Origin: JBHHUI01 sp965248775
GTDB taxonomy: Bacteria; Chloroflexota; Anaerolineae; Anaerolineales; JBHHUI01
DNA: 64,000 nt
Reading direction: 5' to 3'
Assembly (NCBI GenBank): GCA_965248775.1
Contig: OZ252150.1
Location: forward strand, 1,426,001-1,490,000
Positions 8,201-15,814 of the stretch are shown piece by piece. The position numbers were made by a program, and so were the translations under genes. Each line of letters starts with the position of its first letter. Positions within the stretch are counted from its first letter, which is position 1. The notes beneath the pieces were generated by a model. It did no database searches, was not told where the DNA came from, and saw only the letters and a program-made list of their open reading frames with translations.

Positions 8201-10617
8201 CAGCAATTTCCGAGCCGAACAAGAATGTCATGGCGTTGTGGTGCAAGTGCTACGACATGTTGATAGGCCTCGATTGCTGCTTCATAGTTTTCCCTCTCCT
8301 CATTTACGGCTCCAAGTAGGGTGTACGTATCAGCGTCCGCCTGCGGATATTCCGCGGCGGCAATGAGTGCGGAGAGTGCAATGTCGTGACGCCCAAGACC
8401 TAAGGCAAGCCTCCCCAACTCGTTTGAGATTTCATATCCGCGTCCACCAGCCGATTGCGCCTGTTTGTATGCTGTCAGCGCCTCCGCATCATTGCCAGAT
8501 TTCTCCTGTGCGCGAGCTAAATCATGCCAGATCGCAGGGTCGCTGGGGCTAAGGCGGGCAGCGTATTGTAAAACTTTGATGCTCTCGGCTCCATGACCTT
8601 GAGCCAACAATGCGCGTCCAAACCGCGCCTGGTAAACGGCATTATTCGGGTCTGCTCGATTGGCAGCTTCCAACGCGGCGAGTGCTTCCGTAGCGTTTCC
8701 GGCTTCGCTATGCAAGGCCCCAAGATCTGCCAACAAATCAGCCAAATCAATCGGGTTCGATTCGCCTATGGATTGGCGACCCGCTTCTAGCGCCGCGAGT
8801 GCACGCTCTGATTCTTCGTTGCGTTGGTGGTGACGGGCAACTGCACGCCAGGCTTCGGGATTGGTAGGTGCGATTGCTGTCGCGTGCTGAAAATGATCAA
8901 ACGCCGACGATTGTTCACCAATCTGAGCAAGCACTTCACCCAGCAGAATATGTGCTCTACTTATCGATTGATTATTTTCATTGCTGTTTGTAGCGCTGCT
9001 CATCTCCAAAGCTTTTTCGGTAGTTGCTCTAGCGAGATCAATTTGGCCGTTCTCCAAAGCGCATGTAGCCAATCCAAATATATATTCAATCACAGCCGGT
9101 TCGAGCTCAATAGCCCGCTGCCAGTGCCGGAGTGCACGTTGCGCATCGGGTAATAAATTGTCACCCTTTGTCATCAGAGTCTGCGCGTATGTGGCGTGAG
9201 CTTCCGCTTGCAGCGGTGACAGCCCCAAAGCTCTTAATGCAGTCCGTCTTGCCCTATCGACATCATCTGATATCAAATACGACTGGGCGAGATTGTGGTT
9301 TGCCGAATAGCTGGCGGGCAAAGCTGCTACCGCGTGTTCTAAATATCCGGTTGCAAATCTTGTTAATCCAATCTGTTCTGCGACTGCCGCAAGCCCTCGG
9401 AGTGTGGGGACATCTCGTGGCATCACTCCCGGTTTATCCTCGGGCCCGCAAAGTTCCCGGGCAACGGCGAGTGCTGCTTCTGTATCTTTTTCCAAAGAAA
9501 GCGCATTGAGAGCCAGACTGCGCGCCAGGGCTATTCGCAATGCAAGCGAGACCGGCATATCAGTGAGTTCATCCGCGTGTAATAAACGCAATGCGATCTC
9601 CGGTTGGCCTCGCGCGACGAAAGCCTGGGCGAGATCAGGGAGTATCTCGAGATCGTCATCACCGACTGCAAGCGCCTGCTCGTTGGCCGCCACTGCCGTA
9701 ACTGCATCCCCTTCGAGTAAGGCGGTGCGGGCCAGTTGTTGCGTGAGGGCAGCAGCTATATTCTGGATCGCTTGAATGGCGTCGCTGAGTTTCTCAAATG
9801 CAGTTGCAGATCGGGCCATCCCCGCCAGCATCGCCGTACTTGCCTGTTGCGAGGCAACGTGCAATTCTGCAGAAAAGCCTGGAGTCACGGCATCTGGAGT
9901 CGCCGAGGGTTCGGATTCTATTGATGCAATCCGTTGAGCTATTTCATTCTGGTCTGCAAGTGCAAATGCTTCGGCAAGGTCAAGGCGTTGTTTGCTCTCG
10001 AGGGTGTGAATGTACTGCGCAGCATTCTCAAGCAATGCGCGTCGGGATATATTAGAAAGTAACATTCGTATCCCGAGCGAGCCTGATCCGTACTGCAAGC
10101 CGAATTCCAGCATATCGAACGGTTGCTCTACCGAGCCGAATAGGACAATGAGCAGCGCAGATAAATCTGAGCGATTACTTTTGAGGTATTCGCGTAGAAA
10201 ACCCGACCATGGTTGCCCGGAATTTTTCATCTCGCGCTGCAATCCCACACTTATCGCCGCCAGCTCGGTCAATGACTCGAGCTCATCTGCATCTTGGACT
10301 GCGGCTGCCTCTCCTTTGAGCCGCGCGAGTGCGGCTTGAATACGTTGCCGACCGGAATCCGTGCTCAGCAGCCAAGTCTGCGGGTCACCGACACAATCTT
10401 CCTCTCGAAGCGCAACAGCACTCAATGCCAACGCTGCAGGCTGCCAGCTGAGTTCAACCTGTGCTTCCTGGTGGCGAAGTAAAAAGTCGAGATAGGCGGG
10501 ATCGGAGAAAGCCTCCGCAATCCATGTTTCTGAAGATATTCGCAGATTGACATCGCCAGCCAGCCCAGGAGGTAATGCTTCCAGCAGCCGGGATGTGATT
10601 TCTGAGCTTGAGAGCAT
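5293..10617 (-). CDS. Giant TPR protein (1774 residues)
   Basis: After a non-repetitive N-terminal domain (about residues 1-250) the rest is a near-continuous array of TPR units, roughly forty by the 34-residue periodicity (recurring patterns such as A-x-x-x-Y/W-x-x-A-L-x-L-x-P). No signal peptide, membrane segment or enzymatic motif is visible, so it is likely a cytoplasmic superhelical scaffold or sensor. It follows the 103-residue membrane protein by 86 nt and should be transcribed from the sigma-54 promoter at 11074-11090 as well as by read-through from rpoN. Its array resembles the TPR part of the peptidase encoded further downstream. A role as a docking platform or regulator of that peptidase is an inference from context. 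The ORF is uninterrupted over 5.3 kb. Confidence 0.9.
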   Translation of the reverse strand: MLSSSEITSRLLEALPPGLAGDVNLRISSETWIAEAFSDPAYLDFLLRHQEAQVELSWQPAALALSAVALREEDCVGDPQTWLLSTDSGRQRIQAALARLKGEAAAVQDADELESLTELAAISVGLQREMKNSGQPWSGFLREYLKSNRSDLSALLIVLFGSVEQPFDMLEFGLQYGSGSLGIRMLLSNISRRALLENAAQYIHTLESKQRLDLAEAFALADQNEIAQRIASIESEPSATPDAVTPGFSAELHVASQQASTAMLAGMARSATAFEKLSDAIQAIQNIAAALTQQLARTALLEGDAVTAVAANEQALAVGDDDLEILPDLAQAFVARGQPEIALRLLHADELTDMPVSLALRIALARSLALNALSLEKDTEAALAVARELCGPEDKPGVMPRDVPTLRGLAAVAEQIGLTRFATGYLEHAVAALPASYSANHNLAQSYLISDDVDRARRTALRALGLSPLQAEAHATYAQTLMTKGDNLLPDAQRALRHWQRAIELEPAVIEYIFGLATCALENGQIDLARATTEKALEMSSATNSNENNQSISRAHILLGEVLAQIGEQSSAFDHFQHATAIAPTNPEAWRAVARHHQRNEESERALAALEAGRQSIGESNPIDLADLLADLGALHSEAGNATEALAALEAANRADPNNAVYQARFGRALLAQGHGAESIKVLQYAARLSPSDPAIWHDLARAQEKSGNDAEALTAYKQAQSAGGRGYEISNELGRLALGLGRHDIALSALIAAAEYPQADADTYTLLGAVNEERENYEAAIEAYQHVVALAPQRHDILVRLGNCCLRNGQASAAIAALSDAAQQDLDDLELQTTIANAFVQEELWDEALLSFENTTRIAPDDSYRWKDLGRVAYRAGQVERAIQALEHAIELSPEHVELIIELGRLYTTEENWEAAKSTLEDALEFDDLQPDVQTLLAQSLTNLGNPREALAALQKAETLAPDNLDILSDLGTLQMIQMDFESAHNTFLRAVEICETLDKSPAEKAHYLCLAGDALTHIGQEARAAALWQRALQFAPDDPDLLTTVGQSYLSRGRSSEALELLEHALNCDPTQVSRYIEAARAAEAAGDIERAIFQLKRALEQEPEDSNIAMQLAEVLLQNGKPDNALAYLEHIPEGSPNGARLNAIRASGNAALGDVETATELSERAIREAPDDLEVILAASNTLLQSGQIARALEVTQQLSAAHPNSPEAALTFARALVLDAEERIAGQIGETIWDANPAPETNKLEVITSVLDAVSNHAQFDSEVQQLRGRSQAALGDPDVALLQLEAIVNDISPPEILTALAVAARRLGNFSKAKGYIESVQNQSPSHSPGQIEFGRIAYLEGELKIATKAFEQAVTFAPQNGAAHYWLGEINLADNNIEAAEPAMQRALQLEPHRADWQHRLADIYRMQGNSSAAMAHEQRAVHLARVNELPAQRSAQYTAALAELYAEDGDANAARKEYEAAFELVDSNAAWLSAAAAACLAAGDAAQAADYYERALAIAPQAISPLIGATKAYMALGRTEAAEERIQEAIRNDPENAEALIVFGHFYADQQKFERALEAYESAAEFTRDPIPVRLAIAELLLDVGRHEDAYEVLDQALDVDDSNDKAWALRAKASKSLGDPQAALEAYRRASEAAPLNADYHLRQGKLCHSVGNLDQALVHLNRVVELQQTISEGAAAHFEIGRIFEARRQLERASESYQAAIERNPDVAEYYYHTGMIFKQMRDYVNAVRMFEFAVDKDNKNLDARRQLAAVSALSLINEGAMVG

Positions 10618-10703
10618 AGGTAATTCCCTAAATTAATGGATCCATTTTTCAGACCAGTCATCAGTTTGTAAGAGGTCTGATGAATTTGCGCGCTGGCAGA
10701 TTT

Positions 10704-11015
10704 TTATTGAACGATGAAGTAGGAGCCGGCGATGAAGGAGATTCCGACAATGATCAGAAAAACCCCGACGCCAGCGGAGGTGCGTATAAGGTCATTTACG
10801 GATTCGCTCAATCGGGCGGCAGAATCAACCACCCGGCTTATGTCATCGGTAAGCCCTTTTGCGCTGAGTCTGGCTGATTGTGCAGCGAGAGCCTTGGCTG
10901 CAGGCATAAATTCTCGCGCCAGCAACTTCCAGAGTCCGGCTATGAGGAAGACCATGCCAAAGAGCAAGAGGGAGAAGGCGAGTGAAATCTGAACGCTTTC
11001 GGGCGATATGAACAT
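10704..11015 (-). CDS. Small membrane protein with two helices
   Basis: A 103-residue protein with membrane segments at about 10-33 (ISLAFSLLLFGMVFLIAGLW) and 80-100 (VGVFLIIVGISFIAGSYFIV). The helical loop between them (LARLSAKGLTDDISRVVDSAARLSESVNDLIR pattern) is amphipathic. A strong AGGAGG Shine-Dalgarno precedes the ATG. It is the first gene after the sigma-54 promoter inside the end of the activator gene and precedes the TPR giant, so it could anchor or signal to that protein at the membrane. I recognise no named family. Confidence 0.8.
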   Translation of the reverse strand: MFISPESVQISLAFSLLLFGMVFLIAGLWKLLAREFMPAAKALAAQSARLSAKGLTDDISRVVDSAARLSESVNDLIRTSAGVGVFLIIVGISFIAGSYFIVQ

Positions 11016-11061
11016 ACAACCTCCTGAGTATCTGAAGGCGGCGGAATTGTCTTGCCGCTAA

Positions 11062-12267
11062 TCAGTTAGCAGGTTGCAATATCTGTGCCGGGGTGGTGGC
11101 GTAGCTGTGGAGTATTGCGGGCAAATGCCCGATTTGAATTTCGTCGCCATCGCAGAAGAGCACGGCGTGCTCGATGGCGTTACGCAGTTGCCGAATATTT
11201 CCGGGCCATAGGAATGCCTGCAAGGCTTCCAGCGCACGAGGGTGGATGGATTGGATGTTCTTGCCATTCTCCGCGCTAATACGCCTGACAAATGCTCCTG
11301 CGAAGGCAGGGATATCAACGCTTCGTTCTCGCAGCGGGGGCAGCTGAATTTCAATTACATTCAAGCGGTAGTAGAGGTCTGGCCGGAAAGTGCCAGCTGC
11401 TAGCATTTCTTCGAGGTTTTGGTTGGAAGCTGCGATCAGGCGAATATCCACTTTAATATCTTTGGTGCCGCCAACCCGGCGAATCGTTCGCTCTTCCAAA
11501 GTCCGCAAGAGCTTCGTTTGCACTTCTGGTTTAAGCGTTGAGATTTCGTCTAGGAAGAGTGTGCCACCATCGACCGATTCGATAATGCCTTTTTTACGTT
11601 TAGGTGCTGCGCCCGTAAAGGCGTTTGGCTCATGGCCGAAGAGTTCGCTTTCCACCAAATGGTCCGGGAGTGTCGCACAGTTCAGCGGCATAAAAGCTTT
11701 GCCGGAGCGTGGACTCAGATCATAGACGGCCTTCGCAACAAGCTCTTTTCCGGAACCTGTCTCGCCGATGAGCAGCACGTTTGCATTGGTCGGGGCTGCC
11801 CGCTCGATCAATTCCACGACTGTGCGCATTGATTCGGCTTGACTCGGTACCCAATCGAATTTTGCAAATTGTTGGCTGCGCAGATGGTTTAGTTCGCGAT
11901 GCAGCGCAACCTGTGCTGCTGCACGTGTAAGCGATTTTTGTAGGCGCTGCGTATCCACAGGCTTGGCCATGAAGTCTGCTGCACCCAGATGCATCGCTTC
12001 CACAGCCATGTCGATATCGCCGTAGCCGGTCAGGATAATTACGGGGATGCTCGGTCTTTCGAGATTGAGTTGCTCCAACAATCCGAGGCCACTTCCATCG
12101 GGCAAATTCACATCCAGCAAGACGACGTCAACACTCTCGCTTTCAATATCTTCACGGGCACCCGAAAGATTTTCAGCCACGACAACTTCGTATTCAAGCT
12201 CCACCAATATCTTCTCGAGAAATTCTCGTGGTGTTGGTTCGTCCTCGACGATGAGTACGGTTGTCAT
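11062..12267 (-). CDS. NtrC-family sigma-54 activator lacking a DNA-binding domain
   Basis: A 401-residue response regulator. Residues 1-120 are a receiver domain with Asp52 as phospho-acceptor and Lys102. Residues 140-385 are the AAA+ domain with Walker A GETGSGKE (168-175), Walker B GGTLFLDE (234-241) and FRPDLYYRLN. The loop that contacts sigma-54 reads NAFTGA (215-220) instead of the canonical GAFTGA. The protein ends at 401, just after the AAA+ domain, so the Fis-type helix-turn-helix is absent. Such truncated activators (FlgR of Helicobacter and CtcC of Chlamydia are known cases) act from solution and typically serve a single small regulon. It overlaps the kinase gene by 4 nt (ATGA), which implies translational coupling. 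Confidence 0.92.
   Translation of the reverse strand: MTTVLIVEDEPTPREFLEKILVELEYEVVVAENLSGAREDIESESVDVVLLDVNLPDGSGLGLLEQLNLERPSIPVIILTGYGDIDMAVEAMHLGAADFMAKPVDTQRLQKSLTRAAAQVALHRELNHLRSQQFAKFDWVPSQAESMRTVVELIERAAPTNANVLLIGETGSGKELVAKAVYDLSPRSGKAFMPLNCATLPDHLVESELFGHEPNAFTGAAPKRKKGIIESVDGGTLFLDEISTLKPEVQTKLLRTLEERTIRRVGGTKDIKVDIRLIAASNQNLEEMLAAGTFRPDLYYRLNVIEIQLPPLRERSVDIPAFAGAFVRRISAENGKNIQSIHPRALEALQAFLWPGNIRQLRNAIEHAVLFCDGDEIQIGHLPAILHSYATTPAQILQPAN
11074..11090 (-). promoter_or_regulatory. Sigma-54 promoter inside the 3' end of the activator gene
   Basis: The minus strand reads CGGCACA-GATA-TTGCAA, with GG and GC exactly 10 nt apart and only two departures from the consensus. The predicted start lies near 11064, giving a leader of about 49 nt before the 103-residue membrane protein gene at 11015. 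It also overlaps coding sequence for the last residues of the activator, so chance must be considered, but its position directly ahead of the next gene is apt. Confidence 0.65.
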
Positions 12268-14288
12268 GAATTCTCCGGATGATTATCTCGCTCAGGTTGT
12301 GTGGAGGGTAGGTAGATGCAGAATACAGTTCCTACCTGGGGCCAACTTTCTACTTCAATCGTTCCACGGTGGGCGTGAATGATGCGATGACTCAGGGCCA
12401 GCCCTAAGCCTGTACCACTTTCCTTAGTCGTATAAAACGGATCAAAGATATGCTGAATTTCGTCAGCCGGGATCCCGGGCCCTGAGTCGCCCACATCCAC
12501 TCGGACGAAATCCCCTGGGCGAGCGGGAGAGCCAGCATCAGGGTATATCTTCAATGTGATGCTGCCGCCTTCCGGACCGATTGCCTGCATGGCATTGCTG
12601 ATCAAGTTTGTGAATACCTGTTCGAGCAGACTCGTATCGCCCATAACATTCGGGATTTCTTCTGCTTGTGTGATTGTAAACTCGATATTCCGGCGTTCCA
12701 GTCGTGGCGCCCAACGGTAGAGCAGACGATCGAGTAATTTGCGAATATCTGTCGGCGCGAGGTACATTTCAGATGGACGTGCAATCTGGAGGGTACTGGT
12801 GAGCAGGGCCTCGATACGGTTAACTTCGGCCAGCATCTTCGTGGCTGCGTCATGTACAGTACTATCCTCATCGGCTTTCAGATCGAGATATTGCAATCCG
12901 GTCGATATGCCATTGAGCGGATTGCGGATTTCGTGCGCGAAAATAGCCGACATATCGCCGAGAAATGCGCGCTGTTCAAGGTGGCGTGATTGGGCTTCAA
13001 ATGTTTTGTGGGCTGTTCGATCTGCGATGATGATCATGGCACCGTTCAGCAATCCAGCCGGGTCAAGAATCGGAACCCCACGGACCAATACCTCGACTGT
13101 TTTGCCATCCCGGCGCACGAGGGTGAGTTCTTCTTCAAATTCACCGTCTGACCGTAACAAACTAAAAATGTCTTCGCTATTCGGATTTGAATCGACGACC
13201 ACATTTTCGAATTGGGTTCCGTGTACTTCGGCATCCTGATAACCCAGCAGGCGCTCAAGGGCCTGGTTAACGCGAGATATAAATCCATTCCCATCTACGA
13301 GCAGGATGCCGTCATTGGTGCCCATCATGAGGGCGTTAAGGTGACGTTGTAAATGTTCTGTATGCAGGCGTCTTGTGCTAATGGTTTGGTCGCGCACGAG
13401 AGCCATCACCAGAGCGTGAATGTAGCGGGCCGCTACTCTGACTTGGCTTGCAGAATTTCTTGAAGTCGATTCTTTTTCGCGAAACCCGGCTACAAATATG
13501 CCACTTGATGCCGGTCGTTCACCAAGCGGGTGTGCAAACACCGCTGCTATCTGCGCGGCCTCAGCGGCACTAGAAATCACGGATTCAGACAGTGCACCCC
13601 TTCGCCATTCCATTGGTATTGGTGTTGTTACTTTGTCCGTCGGTTCTATTTGTAAGGGGAATTCGCCTGGGAGCTGATAAGACGCAATAAGTTGTAAGCC
13701 TGGTTGCGTTTGTCTGACACGATAAATGGCGGCTAGATCTGCTCCAAGGAAGCGGGCACATACATCGAGGGCACTCTCGAGTGTATCAGGTCTAGGTTCA
13801 AGCAAAAGGCCAGTCAGGGCGTCTAATGTTTCTGATAGTTCAATCTCGGGCCGTGCTGATGTCGATGGCTTATTTTTTTTATTCGTGTTATCCGCTAATA
13901 GGAATATTACAGATTCGCCATCGTGTTGACTTGTCGCATTCGAAGCGTGGAGCGAAACATTGAGTAAATCTCCAGTCCGGTTGCGCATAGGCACATCAAT
14001 ATGTCTTTGTGCCAATCCACTCTCCAACTCGCGTATTTCCGCGAGTACATGGGGCGCTTCCTCTGCAGGTATCAATTCTGAGAGACTTAGGTTTTGTAAT
14101 TCTTCCCGAGAGAAGCCGGTCAGTTCCAACGCCTCATGGTTAACGTCAAGAACAATCCCAGACTTTGGGGCAACGACAAAAAGAGACTGATTGATTTGTT
14201 CGCGTAGGTGCTGATATCGTTTGTCGGCGCGGTTAAGCGCGATGGAAGTAAAGAGCGAGAGTGAGGCAACTGTCTCAGTGCGGATCAC
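12264..14288 (-). CDS. PAS-GAF-PAS sensor histidine kinase
   Basis: A 674-residue soluble kinase. PAS domain at about 25-135 (SLFVVAPKSGIVLDVNHEAL), a GAF-like region at about 150-300, a second PAS at about 310-430 (GILLVDGNGFISRVNQALERLLGY), a HisKA domain with the H-box FAHEIRNPLNG, and a HATPase_c domain with N box LISNAMQA, G1 DSGPGIP and G2 ESGTGLGLAL. No membrane segment is visible, so the signal is cytoplasmic. It overlaps rpoN upstream and the activator gene downstream by 4 nt each, so it is very likely the cognate kinase of that activator (NtrB/AtoS-like). Confidence 0.92.
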   Translation of the reverse strand: MIRTETVASLSLFTSIALNRADKRYQHLREQINQSLFVVAPKSGIVLDVNHEALELTGFSREELQNLSLSELIPAEEAPHVLAEIRELESGLAQRHIDVPMRNRTGDLLNVSLHASNATSQHDGESVIFLLADNTNKKNKPSTSARPEIELSETLDALTGLLLEPRPDTLESALDVCARFLGADLAAIYRVRQTQPGLQLIASYQLPGEFPLQIEPTDKVTTPIPMEWRRGALSESVISSAAEAAQIAAVFAHPLGERPASSGIFVAGFREKESTSRNSASQVRVAARYIHALVMALVRDQTISTRRLHTEHLQRHLNALMMGTNDGILLVDGNGFISRVNQALERLLGYQDAEVHGTQFENVVVDSNPNSEDIFSLLRSDGEFEEELTLVRRDGKTVEVLVRGVPILDPAGLLNGAMIIIADRTAHKTFEAQSRHLEQRAFLGDMSAIFAHEIRNPLNGISTGLQYLDLKADEDSTVHDAATKMLAEVNRIEALLTSTLQIARPSEMYLAPTDIRKLLDRLLYRWAPRLERRNIEFTITQAEEIPNVMGDTSLLEQVFTNLISNAMQAIGPEGGSITLKIYPDAGSPARPGDFVRVDVGDSGPGIPADEIQHIFDPFYTTKESGTGLGLALSHRIIHAHRGTIEVESWPQVGTVFCIYLPSTQPERDNHPENS

Positions 14289-15703
14289 GTAGCATATCCA
14301 ACTGAGATTTGACGGGCCCGAATATTGGCAGGGAGAATTCCGAGCATGGAGCGATATTTTGCGACCGTGCGTCGTGCTACCTGATACCCGAAATCATTAA
14401 GTTCCACAGATATCTGCTGATCGGTGAGTGGCTTGGTTTCCAAACCAATAATTGTGCGTACTGCCTCACGCACCGGTAACGAACGATCAAAGAAGCGCGA
14501 GAGGGGGATAATTTTTCCATTTGGGAGCGCGACGGTCTTCCCTGAGACTGCCCGGGAGACTGTGGACTCGTGTACTTCGACTTCGTCCGCTAGTTCTGCG
14601 CGTGTCATCGGGATCAAGGCCGAATTTCCGCCGAGAATGAACGAGCGCTGTCGTTCGATGATTACACTCAGAATGCGGCGCATTGCATTATTGCGCTGGC
14701 GCAGGCATTTTGCAAAGAGTGCTGCCCGTTCCAGATATTCGGACCATTCAGATTTATCGTCCTCGTCTGTCACCTGTTTGACCGCTGCCCGGATATGTGG
14801 ATCGACTTGTAAAAGACCACCAGTTGGTGTGTACAACTCTGCCATGAGTGCGCCTTCTGGTTTATAAGGGTTCTCCATTATTTTGGCGTCAGGGTTGTAA
14901 TAGCGCCCTTCACTACGATCGTCATCACCCCAGCGCGCCCGAGCCGGAAAGGGAGTCAAATTGCGACGGACAAACCGTGCAGCCGCGTCAACTTCTTCAA
15001 TATCCACTTGGCATTTTCTCGCGATCGCATTGAAATCGCGTTGACCGAGCAACTGCCAGTGTTCTGCAATAATTTCGCCTGCGAGTGGGTGTACACAATT
15101 CTCCTCAGTGAGAACATCTATTTGCACCAGGAGACATTCACGAACATTCTGGGTTGCAATTCCAACCGGATCAACTCTTTGTATGAGTTTTACGACGCCC
15201 TCAACCACAGACGGGAGCACGTGTAAATATGCGGCAATTTCAATGAGAGTGTCCTCAAGAAAGCCGCGTGCATCAAGTCTTTCTAACACGTGCTCGGCAA
15301 TTTTTCGATCACCTTCTGTCAAATCAAGGACGAGTTGACGAAGCGCATACTCTCGGAGAGTTTCTGGTTGCCGAATTCGGGAGGCGAAGGGTGTGTCATC
15401 AGAGCTGGGGCAGGGTGGGGACAGGGCTGCAGAACGGGGCGATAAGTAAATAATCGGCTCGTCCTGATCCATCGAACGGCGTCGCATTTCGCAATTGGGG
15501 CACGGGAAATGTTCAACCGGCTGCCGGCACTCTGGACAGTGGTGCTGGTCCACGATCTGCAGAGCGGGATTTTCTGCGAGTTCAGTTGCGATCTCTGCTT
15601 CTAACTCGATGCAGGTTTTCTCAATCAGCCGCATCGTATTGGTCAGATGCGCCGTTGCAACATTTCGGAGATCTCTCGATTGATATTGTGCTTGGGTTAC
15701 CAT
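14285..15703 (-). CDS. rpoN: RNA polymerase sigma-54 factor with inserted zinc-ribbon-like motif
   Basis: A 472-residue sigma-54. Region I resembles the usual L/Q-rich helix (TMRLIEKTCIELEAEIATEL, ENPALQ). The core-binding and HTH regions follow (MTRAELADEVEVHESTVSRAVSGK), and the RpoN box ARRTVAKYRS is at 443-452 (consensus ARRTVAKYRE). Between region I and the core lies CPEC (Cys56, Cys59) and CPNC (Cys68, Cys71), a possible zinc ribbon that is not part of the textbook domain plan. It starts an operon with the kinase and activator genes. A sigma-54 promoter at 15753-15769 implies autoregulation, and a sigma-70-type promoter may supply a basal level. Confidence 0.95.
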   Translation of the reverse strand: MVTQAQYQSRDLRNVATAHLTNTMRLIEKTCIELEAEIATELAENPALQIVDQHHCPECRQPVEHFPCPNCEMRRRSMDQDEPIIYLSPRSAALSPPCPSSDDTPFASRIRQPETLREYALRQLVLDLTEGDRKIAEHVLERLDARGFLEDTLIEIAAYLHVLPSVVEGVVKLIQRVDPVGIATQNVRECLLVQIDVLTEENCVHPLAGEIIAEHWQLLGQRDFNAIARKCQVDIEEVDAAARFVRRNLTPFPARARWGDDDRSEGRYYNPDAKIMENPYKPEGALMAELYTPTGGLLQVDPHIRAAVKQVTDEDDKSEWSEYLERAALFAKCLRQRNNAMRRILSVIIERQRSFILGGNSALIPMTRAELADEVEVHESTVSRAVSGKTVALPNGKIIPLSRFFDRSLPVREAVRTIIGLETKPLTDQQISVELNDFGYQVARRTVAKYRSMLGILPANIRARQISVGYAT

Positions 15704-15714
15704 TTGGTTAGTCC

Positions 15715-15743
15715 AGTGTACTTCATGGGCGGTTGCTCGTCTA
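15715..15743 (-). promoter_or_regulatory. Possible sigma-70-type promoter of rpoN
   Basis: TAGACG and TACACT are 17 nt apart on the minus strand. The -10 ends 11 nt before the rpoN ATG, so any leader would be only a few nucleotides long. It lies just downstream of the sigma-54 promoter. Confidence 0.45.
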
Positions 15744-15752
15744 GCCCTGAAG

Positions 15753-15769
15753 TTGCAATAAGCGTGCCA
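15753..15769 (-). promoter_or_regulatory. Sigma-54 promoter upstream of rpoN
   Basis: The minus strand reads TGGCACG-CTTA-TTGCAA, a perfect consensus with GG and GC 10 nt apart. The predicted start is near 15743, which gives a leader of about 40 nt before the rpoN ATG at 15703. It points away from trmFO. It implies positive autoregulation of the rpoN-kinase-activator operon. Confidence 0.85.
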
Positions 15770-15801
15770 GATTTACATGGCTGTCTGCCTGATTTGGATG
15801 C

Positions 15802-15807
15802 TAAAAT
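15802..15807 (+). promoter_or_regulatory. -10 element of trmFO (leaderless arrangement)
   Basis: TGC-TAAAAT forms an extended -10 that ends 7 nt before the ATG at 15815. Transcription would start at or next to the initiation codon, and no Shine-Dalgarno is present. Confidence 0.55.
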
Positions 15808-15814
15808 GGTTAAT

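Noticed and set aside
10649..10680. TCAGACC...GGTCTGA hairpin between the 103-residue and TPR giant genes as a terminator
   Set aside because: On the coding strand it is followed by A residues, not T, and both genes appear to share a promoter.
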